In this document: one piece after another, positions 12,863 through 25,800 of the stretch
Layout: every line of letters starts with the position of its first letter
Numbering within the stretch: the stretch's first letter is position 1
Source: Coccinella septempunctata
Taxonomy: Eukaryota; Arthropoda; Insecta; Coleoptera; Coccinellidae
Length of the DNA: 64,000 nt
Direction of reading: 5' to 3'
Assembly: GCF_907165205.1 (NCBI RefSeq)
Contig: NC_058194.1
Span: 7,334,730-7,398,729, forward strand
The notes under the pieces: model-generated
Databases searched by the model: none
What the model saw: only the letters and a program-made list of their open reading frames with translations
Told to the model about the DNA's origin: nothing
Made by a program: the position numbers and the translations under genes

Positions 12863-15800
12863 GAATCAAAAAAGTAAGTTTTATACACTCCATATCCTAA
12901 GACAGTAGTAGGACACCCTGATATTTATGCAGCGGAGCAAATAGGTCATTTTAGGGGGGTCTAAGCCCTTGCTCATTTTTGACCCAAAAAATCGAGATTT
13001 TCGATATTTAGTTTTTGAGCTGGAATGGAAGCCTTATCAATGCTGATTACGAAACCGGAATTCCCAATTGGATCAAACGAATATAACAAGAGATATTTCA
13101 GATTGAAATTTTCAACTTTTGAAAAATGACATTTCCAAAATGAAAATCTGAACGGTGAGAGATAGGCTTTTGAGAATGCTCGCAATGGATTCAGCTTATT
13201 TGAAAATCTATATTTCCATATCAAACCTTCAAATATTTGACTTCGTTAAAAAAAATCGAATTAATTGTTTTTCCATTTTTCATTTTCCAGTTCACTTCGA
13301 ACTGCCCTCTGGAGTGCAATTCTCTATTGAATCATCAACTGTTAGGTTTGGTTGAATCAAAAAAGTAAGTACTATACACCCCATATCCTAAGACAGTAGT
13401 AGGACACCCTGATTTGTATGCAGAGGAGCAAAAAGGTCATTTTAGGGGGGTCTAAGCCTTTGCTCATTTTTGTCCCAAAAAATCGAGATTTTCGATATTT
13501 AGTTTTTGAGCTGGAATGAAAGCTTAATCAATGCTGATTACGAAACCGGAAATCCCAAATGGATCAGACGAATATAACAAGAGATAATGCAGATTGAAAT
13601 TTGCAACTTTTGAAAAATGCCATTTTCAAGATGAAAATCTGAACGGAGAGAGATAGGCTTTAAGGAATACTTGCTATAGATTCAGCATATTCGAAAACCT
13701 ATATTTTCATGATGAACTTTCAAATATCGGACGTTGTTCGAAGAAAAATCGAATTTATTGTTTTTCCATTTTTCATTTTCCAGTTCACTTCGAACTGCCC
13801 TCTGGAGTGCAATTCTCTATTGAATCATCAACTGTTAGGTTTGGTTTAATAAAAAAAGTAAGTACTATACACTCCATATCCTAAGACAGTAGTTGAACTT
13901 CCTGATTTTCAGGCAGAAGAGCAAATAGGTCATTTAAGAAGGGTCTAACCCCTTGCTCATTTTTGACCCAAAAAATTGAGATTTTCGATTTTTAGTTTTT
14001 GCGCTGGAATGGAAGCCTCATCAACGCTGATTACGAAACCGGAAATCCCAATCGGATCAGACGAATATAACAAGAGATATTGCAGATTGAAATTTGCAGC
14101 TTTTGAAAAATGACATTTCCAAAATGAAAATCTGAACGGTGAGAGATAGGCTTTCGAGAATGCTCGCAATGGATTCGGCGTATTTGAAAACCTTTATTTT
14201 TATACCAAACCTTCAAATATCGAACTTTGTTAAAAAAAAATCGAATTTATTATTTTTCGATTTTCAATTTTCCAGTTCACTTTGAACTGCTCTCTGGAGT
14301 GCAATTCTTTATAGAATCATCAACTGTTAGATTTGGTTGAATCAAAAAAGTAAGTACTATACACCCCATATCCTAAGACAGTAGTAGGACACCCTGATTT
14401 TTATGCAGAGGAGCAAATAGGTCATTTAGGGGGGTCTAACTCCTTGCTCATTTTTGACCCAAAAAATCGAGATTTTCGATTTTTAGTTTTTGCGCTGGAA
14501 TGGAAGCCTCATCAACGCTGATTACGAAACCGGAAATCCCAATTGGATCAGACGAATATAACAAGAGATATTGCAGATTGAAATTTGCAACTTTTGAAAA
14601 ATGACATTTCCAAAATGAAAATCTGAATGGTGAGAGATTGGCTCTCGGGAATGCTCGCAAAAGATTCGGCGTATTTGAAAACCTTTATTTTCATACCAAA
14701 CCTTCAAATATCTGACTTTGTTTAAAAAAAAATCGAATTTATTGTTTTTCGATTTTCAATTTTCCTGTTCACTGATAGGCTTTCAGGAATACTTGCTATA
14801 GATTCAGCATATTCGAAAACCTATATTTTCATGCTGAACTTTCAAATATCGGACGTTGTTCGAAGAAAAATCGAATTTATTGTTTTTCCATTTTTCATTT
14901 TCCAGTTCAATTTGAACTGCTCTCTGGAGTGCAATTCTCTATTGAATCATCAACTGTTTAGTTTGGTGGAATCAACAAAGTAAGTATCATACACTCCATA
15001 TCCTAAGACAGTAGTTGAACTTCCTGATTTTCAGGCAGAAGAGCAAATAGGTCATTTTAGAAGGGTCTAACCCCTTGCTCACTTTTGACCCAAAAAATCG
15101 GGATTTTCGATATTTAGTTTTTGAGCTGAAATGGAAGCCTTATCAATGCTGATTACGAAACCGGAAATCCCAATTGGATCAGACGAATATAACAAGAGAT
15201 ATTGGACTGAAATTTTCAACTTTTGAAAAATGACATTTCCAAAATGAAAATCTGAACGGAGGGAGTTAGGCTTTCAAGAATGCTCGCAATGGATTCAGCT
15301 TATTTGAAAACCTATATTTTCATGATAAACTTTCAAATATCTGACTTTGTTTAAAAAAAAAAATCGAATTTATTGTTTTTCCATTTTTCATTTTCCAGTT
15401 CACTTTGAACTGCTCTCTGGAGTGCAATTCTTTATTGAATCATCAACTGTTAGGTTTGGTTGAATCAATAAAGTAAGTACTATACACTTCATATCCCAAG
15501 ACAGTAGTTGAACTTGCTGATTTTCAGGCAGAAGAGCAAATAGGTCATTTTAGGAGGGTCTAACACCTCGCTCATTTTTGACCCAAAAAATCGAGATTTT
15601 CGATATTTAGTTTTTGAGCTGGAATGGAAGCCTTATCAATGCTGATTACGAAACCGGAATTCCCAATTGGATCAAACGAATATATATAACAAGCGATATT
15701 TCAGATTGAAATTTTCAGCTTTTGAAAAATGACATTTCCAAAATGAAAATCTGAACGGTGAGAGATAGGCTTTTGAGAATGCTCGCAATGGATTCAGCTT

Positions 15801-18800
15801 ATTTGAAAATCTATATTTTCATATCAAACATTCAAATATTTGACTTCGTTTAAAAAAAATCGAATTTATTGTTTTTCCATTTTTCATTTTCCAGTTCACT
15901 TTGAACTGTTCTCTGGAGTGCAATTCTCTATGGAATCATCAACTGTTAGGTTTGGTTGAATCAAAAAAGTAAGAACTATACACTCCATATCCTAAGACAG
16001 TAGTAGGACACCCGGCTTTTTATGCATAGGAGCAAATAGGTCATTTAAGGGGGGTCTAACCCCTTGCTCATTTTTGACCCAAAAAATCGAGATTTTCGAT
16101 ATTTAGTTTTTGAGCTGGAATGGAAGCATTATCAATGCTGATTACGAAACCGGAAATCCCAATTGGATCAAACGAATATATATAACAAGAGATATTGCAG
16201 ATTGAAATTTTAAACTTTTGAAAAATGACATTTCCAAAATGGAAATCTGAACGGTGAGAGATAGGCTTTCGAGAATGCTCGCAATGGATTCGGCTTATTT
16301 GAAAACCTATATTTTCATGATAAACATTTAAATATCTGACTTTGTTTGAAAAAAAATCGAATTTATTGTTTTTCCATTTTTCATTTTCCAGTTCACTTTG
16401 AACTGCTCTCTGGAGTGCAATTCTTTATTGAATCATCAACTGTTAGGTTTGGTTGAATCAAAAAAGTAAGTACTATACACTTCATATCCCAAGACAGTAG
16501 TTGAACTTGCTGATTTTCAGGCAGAAGAGCAAATAGGTCATTTTAGGAGGGTCTAACCCCTCGCTCATTTTTGACCCAAAAAATCGAGATTTTCGATATT
16601 TAGTTTTTGAGCTGGAATGGAAGCCTTATCAATGCTGATTACGAAACCGGAAATCCCAATTGGATCAAACGAATATATATAACAAGAGATATTGCAGATT
16701 GAAATTTTAAACTTTTGAAAAATGACATTTCCAAAATGAAAATCTGAACGGAGGGAGATAGGCTTTTAAGAATGCTCGCAATGGATTCAGCTTATTATTT
16801 GAAAACCAATATTTTCATGATAAACTTTCAAATATCTGACTTTGTTTAAAAAAAAAAATCGAATTTATTGTTTTTCCATTTTTCATTTTCCAGTTCACTT
16901 TGAACTGCTCTCTGGAGTGCAATTCTTTATTGAATCATCAACTGTTAGGTTTGGTTGAATCAAAAAAGTAAGTACTATACACTTTATATCCCAAGACAGT
17001 AGTTGAACTTGCTGATTTTCAGGCAGAAGAGCAAATAGGTCATTTTAGGGGGTCTAACCCCTCGCTCATTTTTGACCCAAAAAATCGAGATTTTCGATAT
17101 TTAGTTTTTGAGCTGGAATGGAAGCCTTATCAATGCTGATTACGAAACCGGAATTCCCAATTGGATCAAACGAATATATATAACAAGAGATATTGCAGAT
17201 TGAAATTTTAAACTTTTGAAAAATGACATTTCCAAAATGAAAATCTGAACGGAGGGAGATAGGCTTTCAAGAATGCTCGCAATGGATTCAGCTTATTTGA
17301 AAACCTATATTTTCATGATAAACTTTCAAATATCTGACTTTGTTTAAAAAAAAAAATCGAATTTATTGTTTTTCCATTTTTCATTTTCCAGTTCACTTTG
17401 AACTGCTCTCTGGAGTGCAATTCTTTATTGAATCATCAACTGTTAGGTTTGGTTGAATCAAAAAAATAAGTACTATACACTTTATATCCCAAGACAGTAG
17501 TTGAACTTGTTGATTTTCAGGCAGAAGAGCAAATAGGTCATTTTAGGAGGGTCTAACCCCTCGCTCATTTTTGACCCAAAAAATCGAGATTTTCGATATT
17601 TAGTTTTTGAGCTGGAATGGAAGCCTTATCAATGCTGATTACGAAACCGGAATTCCCAATTGGATCAAACGAATCTATATAACAAGAGATATTGCAGATT
17701 GAAATCTTAAACTTTTGAAAAATGACATTTCCAAAATGGAAATCTCAACGGTGAGAGATAGGCTTTCGAGAATGCTCGCAATGGATTCAGCTTATTTGAA
17801 AACCTATATTTTCATGATAAACATTTAAATATCTGACTTTGTTTGAAAAAAAATCGAATTTATTGTTTTTCCATTTTTCATTTTCCAGTTCACTTTGAAC
17901 TGTTCTCTGGAGTGCAATTCTCTATGGAATCATCAACTGTTAGGTTTGGTTGAATCAAAAAAGTAAGAACTATACACTCCATATCCTGAGACAGTAGTAG
18001 GACACCCTGATATTTATGCAGCGGAGCAAATAGGTCATTTTAGGGGGGTCTAAGCCCTTGCTCATTTTTGACCCAAAAAATCGGGATTTTCGATATTTAG
18101 TTTTTGAGCTGAAATGGAAGCCTTATCAATGCTGATTACGAAACCGGAAATCCCAATTGGATCAGACGAATATAACAAGAGATATTTCAGATTGAAATTT
18201 TCAACTTTTGAAAAATGACATTTCCAAAATGAAAATCTGAACGGTGAGAGATAGGCTTCTGAGAATGCTCGCAATGGATTCAGCTTATTTGAAAACCTAT
18301 ATTTTCATGATAAACTTTCAAATATCTGACTTTGTTTAAAAAAAAAATCGAATTTATTGTTTTTCCATTTTTCATTTTCCAGTTCACTTTGAACTGCTCT
18401 CTGGAGTGCAATTCTTTATTGAATCATCAACTGTTAGGTTTGGTTGAATCAACAAATTAAGTATTATACACTCCATATCCTAAGACAGTAGTAGGACACC
18501 CTGATTTTTATGCATAGGAGCAAATACGTCATTTTAGGGGGTCTAACCCCTTGCTCATTTTTGACCCAAAAAATCGAGATTTTCGATATTTAGTTTTTGA
18601 GCTGGAATGGAAGCATTATCAATGCTGATTACGAAACCGGAAATCCCAAATGTATCAGACGAATATAACAAGAGATATTGCAGATTGAAATTTTCAACTT
18701 TTGAAAAATGACATTTCCAAAATGGAAATCTGAACGGTGAGAGATAGGCTTTCGAGAATGCTCGCAATGGATTCAGCTTATTTGAAAATCTATATTTTCA

Positions 18801-19979
18801 TGATAAACATTCAAATATCTGACTTTGTTTGAAAAAAAATCGAATTTATTGTTTTTCCATTTTTCATTTTCCAGTTCACTTTGAACTGTTCTCTGGAGTG
18901 CAATTCTCTATGGAATCATCAACTGTTAGGTTTGGTTGAATCAAAAAAGTAAGAACTATACACTCCATATCCTAAGACAGTAGTAGGACACCCTGATATT
19001 TATGCAGCGGAGCAAATAGGTCATTTTAGGGGGGTCTAACCCCTTGCTCATTTTTGACCCAAAAAATCGAGATTTTCGATATTTAGTTTTTGAGCTGGAA
19101 TGGAAGCCTTATCAATGCTGATTACGAAACCGGAATTCCCAATTGGATCAAACGAATATATATAACAAGAGATATTGCAGATTGAAATTTTCAACTTTTG
19201 AAAAATGACATTTCCAAAATGAAAATCTGAACGGTGAGAGATAGGCTTTCGAGAATGCTCGCAATGGATTCAGCTTATTTGAAAACCTATATTTTCATGA
19301 TAAACATTTAAATATCTGACTTTGTTTGAAAAAAAATCGAATTTATTGTTTTTCCAATTTTCATTTTCTAGTTCACTTTGAACTGTTCTCTGGAGTGCAA
19401 TTCTCTATGGAATCATCAACTGTTAGGTTTGGTTGAATCAAAAAAGTAAGAACTATACACTCCATATCCTGAGACAGTAGTAGGACACCCTGATATTTAT
19501 GCAGCGGAGCAAATAGGTCATTTTAGGGGGGTCTAAGCCCTTGCTCATTTTTGACCCAAAAAATCGAGATTTTCGATATTTAGTTTTCGAGCTGGAATGA
19601 AAGCCTTATCAATGCTGATTACGAAACCGGAATTTCCAATTGGATCAAACGAATATAACAAGAAATATTTCAGATTGAAATTTTCAACTTTTGAAAAATG
19701 ACATTTCCAAAATGAAAATCTGAACGGTGAGAGATAGGATTTTGAGAATGCTCGCAATGGATTCAGCTTATTTGAAAATCTATATTTTCATATCAAACTT
19801 TCAAATATTTGACCTAGTTTAAAAGAAAAACTAATTAATTGTTTTTCCATTTTTCATTTTCCAGTTCACTTTGAACTGCTCTCTGGGGTGCAATTCTCTA
19901 TTGAATCATCAACTGTTAGGTTTGGTTGAATCAACAAATTAAGTACTATACACTCCATATCCTTAGACAGTAGTAGGAC
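12863..19979 (+). repeat. Satellite B array, ~492-bp unit, first segment
   Basis: About 14.4 head-to-tail units of 491-502 bp (one long unit of 630 bp), unrelated in sequence to satellite A. Strand is given in the sense of the exon-like cassette. Each unit contains CATATCCTAAGACAGTAGTA, a G-run then TCTAA and CCCTTGCTCATTTTTGACC, TGCTGATTACGAAACCGGAA, an A-tract, TTTTTCATTTTCCAGTTCAC, and CTGTTAGGTTTGGTTGAATC. Unit junctions (the GTAAGT position) fall at 12874, 13365, 13858, 14350, 14980, 15473, 15969, 16466, 16968, ~17466, 17963, ~18456, 18949, 19446 and ~19939. Several units between 15.6 and 19.2 kb have an extra TATA (ACGAATATATATAACAAG). The minus-strand 60-101 codon ORFs here are not considered genes. 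Confidence 0.95.
14350..14979 (+). repeat. Long variant of the satellite B unit (~630 bp) with a duplicated splice-acceptor segment
   Basis: After the first pyrimidine tract and TTCAC, the sequence jumps back to TGATAGGCTTTCAGGAATAC and repeats about 138 bp up to a second TTTTCCAG. The unit thus has two acceptor-like sites; the first reads TTTTCCTG in this copy, so its AG is lost. Eight further long units with the same rearrangement are at ~24798-25429, 28883-29513, 31488-32118, 33597-34199, 35690-36303, 45673-46303, 50243-50863 and 53831-54454. The shared breakpoint shows that they descend from one event. Confidence 0.85.
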
Positions 19980-22589
19980 TTCGTCAACCTGCAAAATGGG
20001 ACACAGTAATCTCCCCTATTCCTAGTAGAATGAGAATGGTCCCCACCACGGAAACCCCACATACAAGACCTACCACGGGCATACATTAACAACTCCAGCA
20101 CCAATATTGATGGAGGTGTCAGTATATGCAATTTTCTAAAATAATCCCTACAATTCTTTCGATAGCCTATGTTAGCTATAATACGTATTGCTCTTCTCTG
20201 CAGTCTGAATATTCTCCCAAAACCACTACAGCGGCCCCATACAAGTATCCCATAACGTAAATGGGACTCGCATAACGAGAAGTAAGCCGACCTAAGCACC
20301 TCAACTGATACGGAGGAAGATGACTGTCTCAAAACAAAAATGTTCCTTGCCAGCTTTGCACACAAATAATCTACATGAGCCCACCAAGTGAGTCTCGTAT
20401 CCAATTGTAGACCTAAAAATTTCACATTTCTCACTTCGGTCCTCTTCAAGGAGAAAACAAACTCTTCAGTTTTCTCTTTATTGACAGAGTCCATTACCCG
20501 AGAACCACTTCAAGGCATCCTCCCTCATACCAGCAAATAGTTCTCTCACCATTTTCATATCATTACATGAAACAGAAATATTCGTATCGTCGGCAAATAG
20601 AACATTATGCACCAAGTTCATAAAATCTGGAAAGTCATTTATAAAAATCAAAAATAAAATAAGTCCCAATATCGAACCTTGTGGTACGCCAATAGTGGTA
20701 TTCGTTTTTTGTGACCACTTATTATTAACGAATACTGTTTGTAATCGATCAGTCAAAAATGATTGAACCAACCTACAACTACTCTCACACAAACCATAAC
20801 TCCGTAGCTTAGCCAATAATGCTGCATGAGGTACACAGTCGAACGCCTTAGTTAAATCTAAAAACAGCGACAAGGTACACTCTCCTGATTCAAAATATTC
20901 TAAAACAAACTGGTATATACTCAATATAACATCGGTTGTCGATTTTTTCTTTCTGAAGCCAAATTGTGAAGATGAAAAAAGTTGATTTCTCTCAAAATAC
21001 TCTACAATCTGGATACACATAACCTTTTCCAGGATTTTAGAAAATACCGACAGCACAGAAATAGGTCTATAATTATCCGGAGCAGACTTATCCCCCCCCT
21101 TGAAAAGTGGTATTATTTTAGCTATTTTTAGGCAATCCGGGAAGACATTCTCTCGAATACAGCCATTGATTAGTTTGGTCAATGTATAGATAATTGTATT
21201 TATATTCCTCTTTATCAAGTCAACAGACAAATCATAGAAATCTCTAGAAGTGCTACTCTTCAATGAGCTCACAATATCTCTTACCTCGATAAAAGATACC
21301 TCCCTAAATGAAAAATTGAAACCACTTCGAATTTCTTTCGAAAACAAAGTCTCAACGTCAATATTACCTTTATCGACACTCCCAGCAATTCTGTGTGGAA
21401 CAGAGTGAAAATACTCACTCAATGTCTCAACATCAACCTGAATATCAGACTGCCCCCTCGTAACTCCGCGTCTCTGGTCGATCATGGTCCACATAGTTCG
21501 AACTTTGTTGTTAGATTTCGCTATAATTTGAACATTGTGTTTAATCTTAGCATTTCTTATCTCCATTTTATACCTCGTTTTCAACCTCCTCTTATGAAGT
21601 TTTAGACGCTCAGTGCCGTATCTGTCATACAAACCCGATACAAGATTTAGGTCATCCCGTAGAGCTCTCAATCTATCATTGTACCAGCCCTCACTGATAC
21701 CTACCCTTAATTTTTCTCTGGTGATAGCCTTAAGAGGAAAACATCTCTCATATGCATCAAGGAAAACATCATGAAAGTGTTTGAAATTTTCATTCACCGA
21801 CTGATTAGCAGTTCCATGAACGTTGAAATCGATATTCTCCAGGAAGCCATAAAACTCATTGAAAGCTCTTCCAGTACGCGGTCGGAAAACCCGAATCGAC
21901 CTATCTCTGGACTCACCAGGGATCCTCATCGTTAACCTCTGCGCTCTATGATCAGAGAAACTCACTTCATGTACCCTAGCACGACAATCTGAACAGCCAA
22001 AATTCAAAAAAATATTGTCCAGGCAGATTTTACCTCTTGTAGGCTCAAAAACAGTTCGCCGAAACCCATAGGATGACAGTAAGTCACAGAATGCGTCCGA
22101 GTAATAATCTGAAATATTAAAATTCTCATTAAAATTACTACAAATAATGAATTTCTCACACAGATCTATTTTGACAAGAATAGACTCCACTATAGTCAAA
22201 AATTTATGAAAATCCCCTTTAGGAGATCTATATATGGATATCACAGTCACACTAAAAGAAGATAATCTCGAACTGGCAATCTCACAATGAGTCTCAACAG
22301 ACAATGTATCTATTTCAGGACAAACAGAAAACAAATTATTTCTACAAAAAATGGCAACACCTCCACGGCTCCTCGATTCTCTACCAAAAGAGTTTGCGGT
22401 TATCCAGCCAGACAGTGACAACCTGTCACATAAGGAAGATTTAACAAAATGTTCAGTAACACACAAAATATCCGTGCTACCAACTTCGTCAAGAAATAAC
22501 TCCAGTAGGTTCAACTTATCACCAATTCCCTGTACATTCAAATGCACCAAAGAAAAACATGCAGTACCTTCAGAAATAATCGATTTCAC
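19980..22589 (-). pseudogene. LINE ORF2 pseudogene (APE endonuclease + reverse transcriptase), frameshifted and 3'-truncated
   Basis: A 703-codon open stretch (22589 to 20478), then a frameshift near 20485 inside the NGL-VN-KT motif, after which the same protein continues to about 19980. Endonuclease landmarks are LVHLNVQ (N18), CVTEHF (E46), ISIYRSP (Y120), LDNIFLN (D191) and FSDHRAQ (D213, H214). The usual GDFN is SNFN at 151-154, so the catalytic Asp is Asn. Reverse transcriptase landmarks are DNYRPISVLS, QFGFRKKKSTTD, LFLDLTKAFD, GVPQGSILG and LFADD (catalytic pair at 667-668). The second part has the KFLGLQLD, LRYGILVWG and LQRRAIRII blocks typical of CR1/Jockey-group C-termini. The last residues, from about SYYCLRIW, are satellite B. 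There is no ATG at the start; the frame opens at GTG, overlapping the ORF1 stop at 22586-22588. With a frameshift, a lost catalytic residue and a missing C-terminus, this copy cannot be autonomous. Confidence 0.85.
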
Positions 22590-23622
22590 TTCTTTTCTTT
22601 TTGAAACTGTCTGCTCTGAAAAAACTTGGATACCACAGAACCATCAGGCCACATATTGGGGTCTTTCGCCTTTTCGAAGCTTGTCGCATTTATCGAAAAA
22701 GGATGAATATTTTTCCGGATATTTAGAAGTCAATTTCTCGCATACAGCTTCATTAATTTCTGTTTTTACCATAGCTGTAAAGTCACCTATCGATGTGGAC
22801 GGAGAAATCCTAGATACAAAGAGTTGAATTTGCCTTTGAAATGCCATGATGTCGTTGTTACTTCCAGAACCTGTAATAGACCATTTCTTAGAATTTCCTT
22901 TATTCTTCCTATTTATAATCTTCCACTCGTTTGTTTTAGACGTGTTTTTAGATTCCTCAGCCATATTTACATCATCATGCGTGATGATATGTTTATGTTC
23001 ACCATTTTCTAAGGATATAGGTTCCTCTACGAGATCCAGAGGATTGTCACGTTTATCGGTAGGTTGATCCACTAGTACGGGAGTCAATTCACCCTTAGTT
23101 GGTATGTTAGATGGCGCAGTACGCCCATTTATGGTCGATTTAATCGAAATATTCGTAGTACTCTATCAAAATCATCATTTTGTCCTTTAGCTCATTTATT
23201 AACTAATTTTTTCCTTCAATTATTGTGTTCAAATACCCAATTACAGTTTCTTTGCTGTATTCGTCATTAATGAATGTACTCACGGACTTAGTCCCATCAT
23301 CGCAATTTAGCGAATCATTTCCACTGTTTTTTGACAGTTGGTTTACAACCATGGATTGCTCGAAGGAGGCTTCATTTAAATCTGCAATTCGGGTCTTCAG
23401 TTTGAGAATTTCAGCATCCTTCTCCTCACAGTGACAATTTTTTGAGGTTATGTTATCACAACAAATAACTTCACCATCAACTCCCACATACATTCCAGGA
23501 ATCTTTAACACACAACTGGGATGGAAATATTTGCTGCATTTTGAGCAGGTTATTGATATTTTCACTTCTTTCGTTCATTTATTACACGATTTTTCCGCAC
23601 CATGAACACTTCGTGGCGCCAT
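22586..23622 (-). pseudogene. LINE ORF1 pseudogene with PHD-like zinc finger
   Basis: Remains of the first ORF in at least four frame segments. Near the 5' end one frame reads ATKCSWCGKIV. After a frameshift or stop near 23570, ISITCSKCSKYFHPSC follows. Together these match the C-x2-C ... C-x2-C-x4-H-x2-C spacing of a PHD finger, with further cysteines (ICCDN, NCHC) after it. A predicted coiled-coil-like stretch follows (EEKDAEILKLKTRIADLNE). An in-frame TAG lies near 23206, a frameshift near 23160, and another near 22705 after KYPEKYSSF. In the restored frame the region then shows FEKAKDPNMWPDG, the conserved end of CR1-like ORF1 proteins. The ORF1 stop TGA is at 22586-22588. ORF1 proteins of this type bind element RNA in the retrotransposition complex; this copy is dead. 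Confidence 0.75.
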
Positions 23623-23834
23623 GTTGAAGAGCGCTAACCTGAAGTTGAAAACCTCTATTTTCATACCAAGCCTTCAAATATCTGAGTTTGTTCAAAAAAA
23701 AAATAGAATTTATTTTTTTTCCATTTTTCATTTTCCAGTTCACTTTGAACTGCTCTCTGGAGTGCAATTCTCTATTGAATCATCAACTGTTAGGTTTCGT
23801 TGAATCAAAAAAGTGAGTACTATACACCCCATAT

Positions 23835-25800
23835 CCTAAGACAGTAGTTGAACTTCCTGATTTTCAGGCAGAAGAGCAAATAGGTCATTTCAGAAGGTTC
23901 TAACACCTTGCTCATTTTTGACCCAAAAAATCGGAATTTTCGATATTTAGTTCTTGAGCTGGAATGAAAGCCTTATCAATGCTGATTACGAAACCGGAAA
24001 TCCCAATTGGATCAGACGAATATAACAAGAGATATTGGACTGAAATTTTCAACTTTTGAAAAATGACATTTCCAAAATGAAAATCTGAACGGTGAGAGAT
24101 AGGCTTTTGAGAATGCTCGCAATGGATTCGGCGTATTTGAAAATCTTCATTTTCATACCAAACCTTCAAATATCTGACTTTGTTCAAAAAAAAAATCGAA
24201 TTTATTTTTTTTCCATTTTTCATTTTCCAGTTCACTTTGAACTGCTTTCTGGAGTGCAATTCTCTGTTGAATCATCAACTGTTAGGTTTGGTTGAATCAA
24301 AAAAGTAAGTATTATACACTCCATATCCTAAAACAGTAGTAAGACACCCTGATTTGTATGCAGAGGAGCAAATATGTCATTTTAGGGGGGTCTAAGCCCT
24401 TGCTCATTTTTGACCCAAAAAATCGAGATTTTCGATATTTGGTTTTTGAGCTGGAATGCAAGCCTTATCAATGCTGATTACGAAACCGGAATTCCCAATT
24501 GGATCAAACGAATATAACAAGAGATATTTCAGATTGAAATTTTCAACTTTTGAAAAATGACATTTCCAAAATGAAAATCTGAACGGTGGGAGATAGGCTT
24601 TCGGGAATGGTCGCAATAGATTCAGCGTATTTGAGAACTTTTATTTTCATATCAAACCTTCAAATATCTGACTTTGTTTAAAAAAAAATCGAATTTATTG
24701 TTTTTCCATTTTTCATTTTCCAGTTCACTTTGAACTGCTCTCTGGAGTGCAATTCTCTATTGAATCATCAACTGCTAGGTTTGGTTGAATCAAAAAAGTA
24801 AGAACTATACACCCCATATCCTAAGACAGTAGTAGGACACCCTGATTTTTATGCAGAGGAGCAAATAGGTCATTTTAGGGCGGTCTAAGCCCTTGCTCAT
24901 TTTTGACCAAAAAAAATCGAGATTTTCGATTTTTAAATTTTGTGCTGCAATGGAAGCCTCATCAACGCTGATTACGAAACCGGAAATCCCAATTGGATCA
25001 GACGAATTTAACAAGAGATATTGCAGATTGAAATTTGCAACTTTTGAAAAATGACATTTCCAAAATGAAAATCTGAATGGTGAGAGATTGGCTTTCGGGA
25101 ATGCTCGCAAAAGATTCGGCGTATTTGAAAACCTTTATTTTCATACCAAACCTTCAAATATCTGACTTTGTTTAAAAAAAAATCGAATTTATTGTTTTTC
25201 GATTTTCAATTTTCCAGTACACTGATAGGCTTTCAGGAATACTTGCTATAGATTCAGCATATTCGAAAACCTATATTTTCATGCTGAACTTTCAAATGTC
25301 GGACGTTGTTTAAAGAAAAATCGAATTTATTGTTTTTCCATTTTTCATTTTCCAGTTCAATTTGAACTGCTCTCTGGAGTGCAATTCTCTATTGAATCAT
25401 CAACTGTTTAGTTTGGTGGAATCAACAAAGTAAGTATCATACACTCTATATCCTAAGGCAGTAGTTGAACTTCCTGATTTTCAGGCAGAAGAGCAAATAG
25501 GTCATTTTAGGGGGGTCTAACCCCTTGCTCATTTTTTACCCAAAAAATCGGGATTTTCGATATTAAGTTTTCGAGCTGGAATGGAAGCCTCATCAATGCT
25601 GATTACGAAACCGGAAATCCCAATTGGATCAGACGAATATAACAAGAGATATTGCAGATTGAAATTTTCAACTTTTGAAAAATGACATTTCCAAAATGAA
25701 AATCTGAACAGTGGGAGATAGGCTTTCGGGAATGCTCGCAATAGATTCAGCGTAGTTGAAAACCTTTATTTTCATACCAAGCCTTCAAATATCTGAGTTT
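23835..25800 (+). repeat. Satellite B multi-unit block, copy 1 (offset ~4085 bp)
   Basis: Four units starting just after the old LINE recur at ~27920-29885. Junctions match at 24305/28390, 24798/28883 and 25430/29514, including one long unit in each copy. Similarity drops at ~25870, where the exon segments differ (CTATTGATTC against CTGTTGAATC). Confidence 0.7.
24174..24310 (+). other. Representative exon-like cassette of satellite B (branch site, acceptor, 74-nt segment, donor)
   Basis: CTGAC at 24174-24178 fits a branch-site consensus. An A-tract and then a pyrimidine-rich tract lead to TTTTCCAG ending at 24230. The 74-nt segment 24231-24304 is followed by GTAAGT at 24305-24310. The branch A is about 54 nt upstream of the acceptor, a normal distance for a metazoan intron. 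The same layout is present in essentially every unit, and the segment is 74 nt in other copies I measured (13291-13364, 29440-29513, 42646-42719). One copy is 69 nt (49683-49751). The segment is open in one frame (FTLNCSLECNSLLNHQLL...), but 74 is not a multiple of 3, so joining consecutive copies meets a TGA almost at once. Use as a splice substrate is not demonstrated. Confidence 0.6.

Larger units (their letters stand above)
19980..23642 (-). mobile_element. Decayed, 3'-truncated CR1/Jockey-group non-LTR retrotransposon
   Basis: A LINE fragment of about 3.66 kb that replaces satellite B sequence. Reading the minus strand, the 5' end near 23642 is followed by ORF1 (PHD-type zinc finger and a WPDG-containing C-terminal region) and then ORF2 (endonuclease and reverse transcriptase). 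ORF2 runs out at 19980 into satellite B, before the expected end of the protein and without a 3' UTR or tail. No target-site duplication is visible. The satellite phase also differs on the two sides: the left flank stops after CAGTAGTAGGAC and the right resumes at GTTGAAAACCT, so about 300 bp of a unit is missing. The simplest reading is an old insertion whose 3' end and adjacent satellite were later deleted. Assignment to the CR1-like group rests on the ORF1 type and the ORF2 C-terminal pattern. The exact clade is uncertain. Confidence 0.85.

Noticed and set aside
118..12877. Dozens of + strand ORFs of 63-82 codons beginning MRFQWSIRQ
   Set aside because: They follow the 145-bp period and arise because two frames of the monomer are poor in stops; each ORF spans about 1.5 monomers and changes frame in the next copy. 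They have no start context, spacing or conservation typical of genes.
13000..13025. Repeated GGGGTCTAACCCC-type hairpins in satellite B as terminators
   Set aside because: They are short, often imperfect (GGGGGTCTAAGCCC), occur once per satellite unit, and lie in a eukaryotic context; no terminator role can be supported.
21393..23067. + strand ORFs inside the old LINE (for example 22351-22827)
   Set aside because: Shadows of ORF1/ORF2 on the opposite strand; no recognisable domain.
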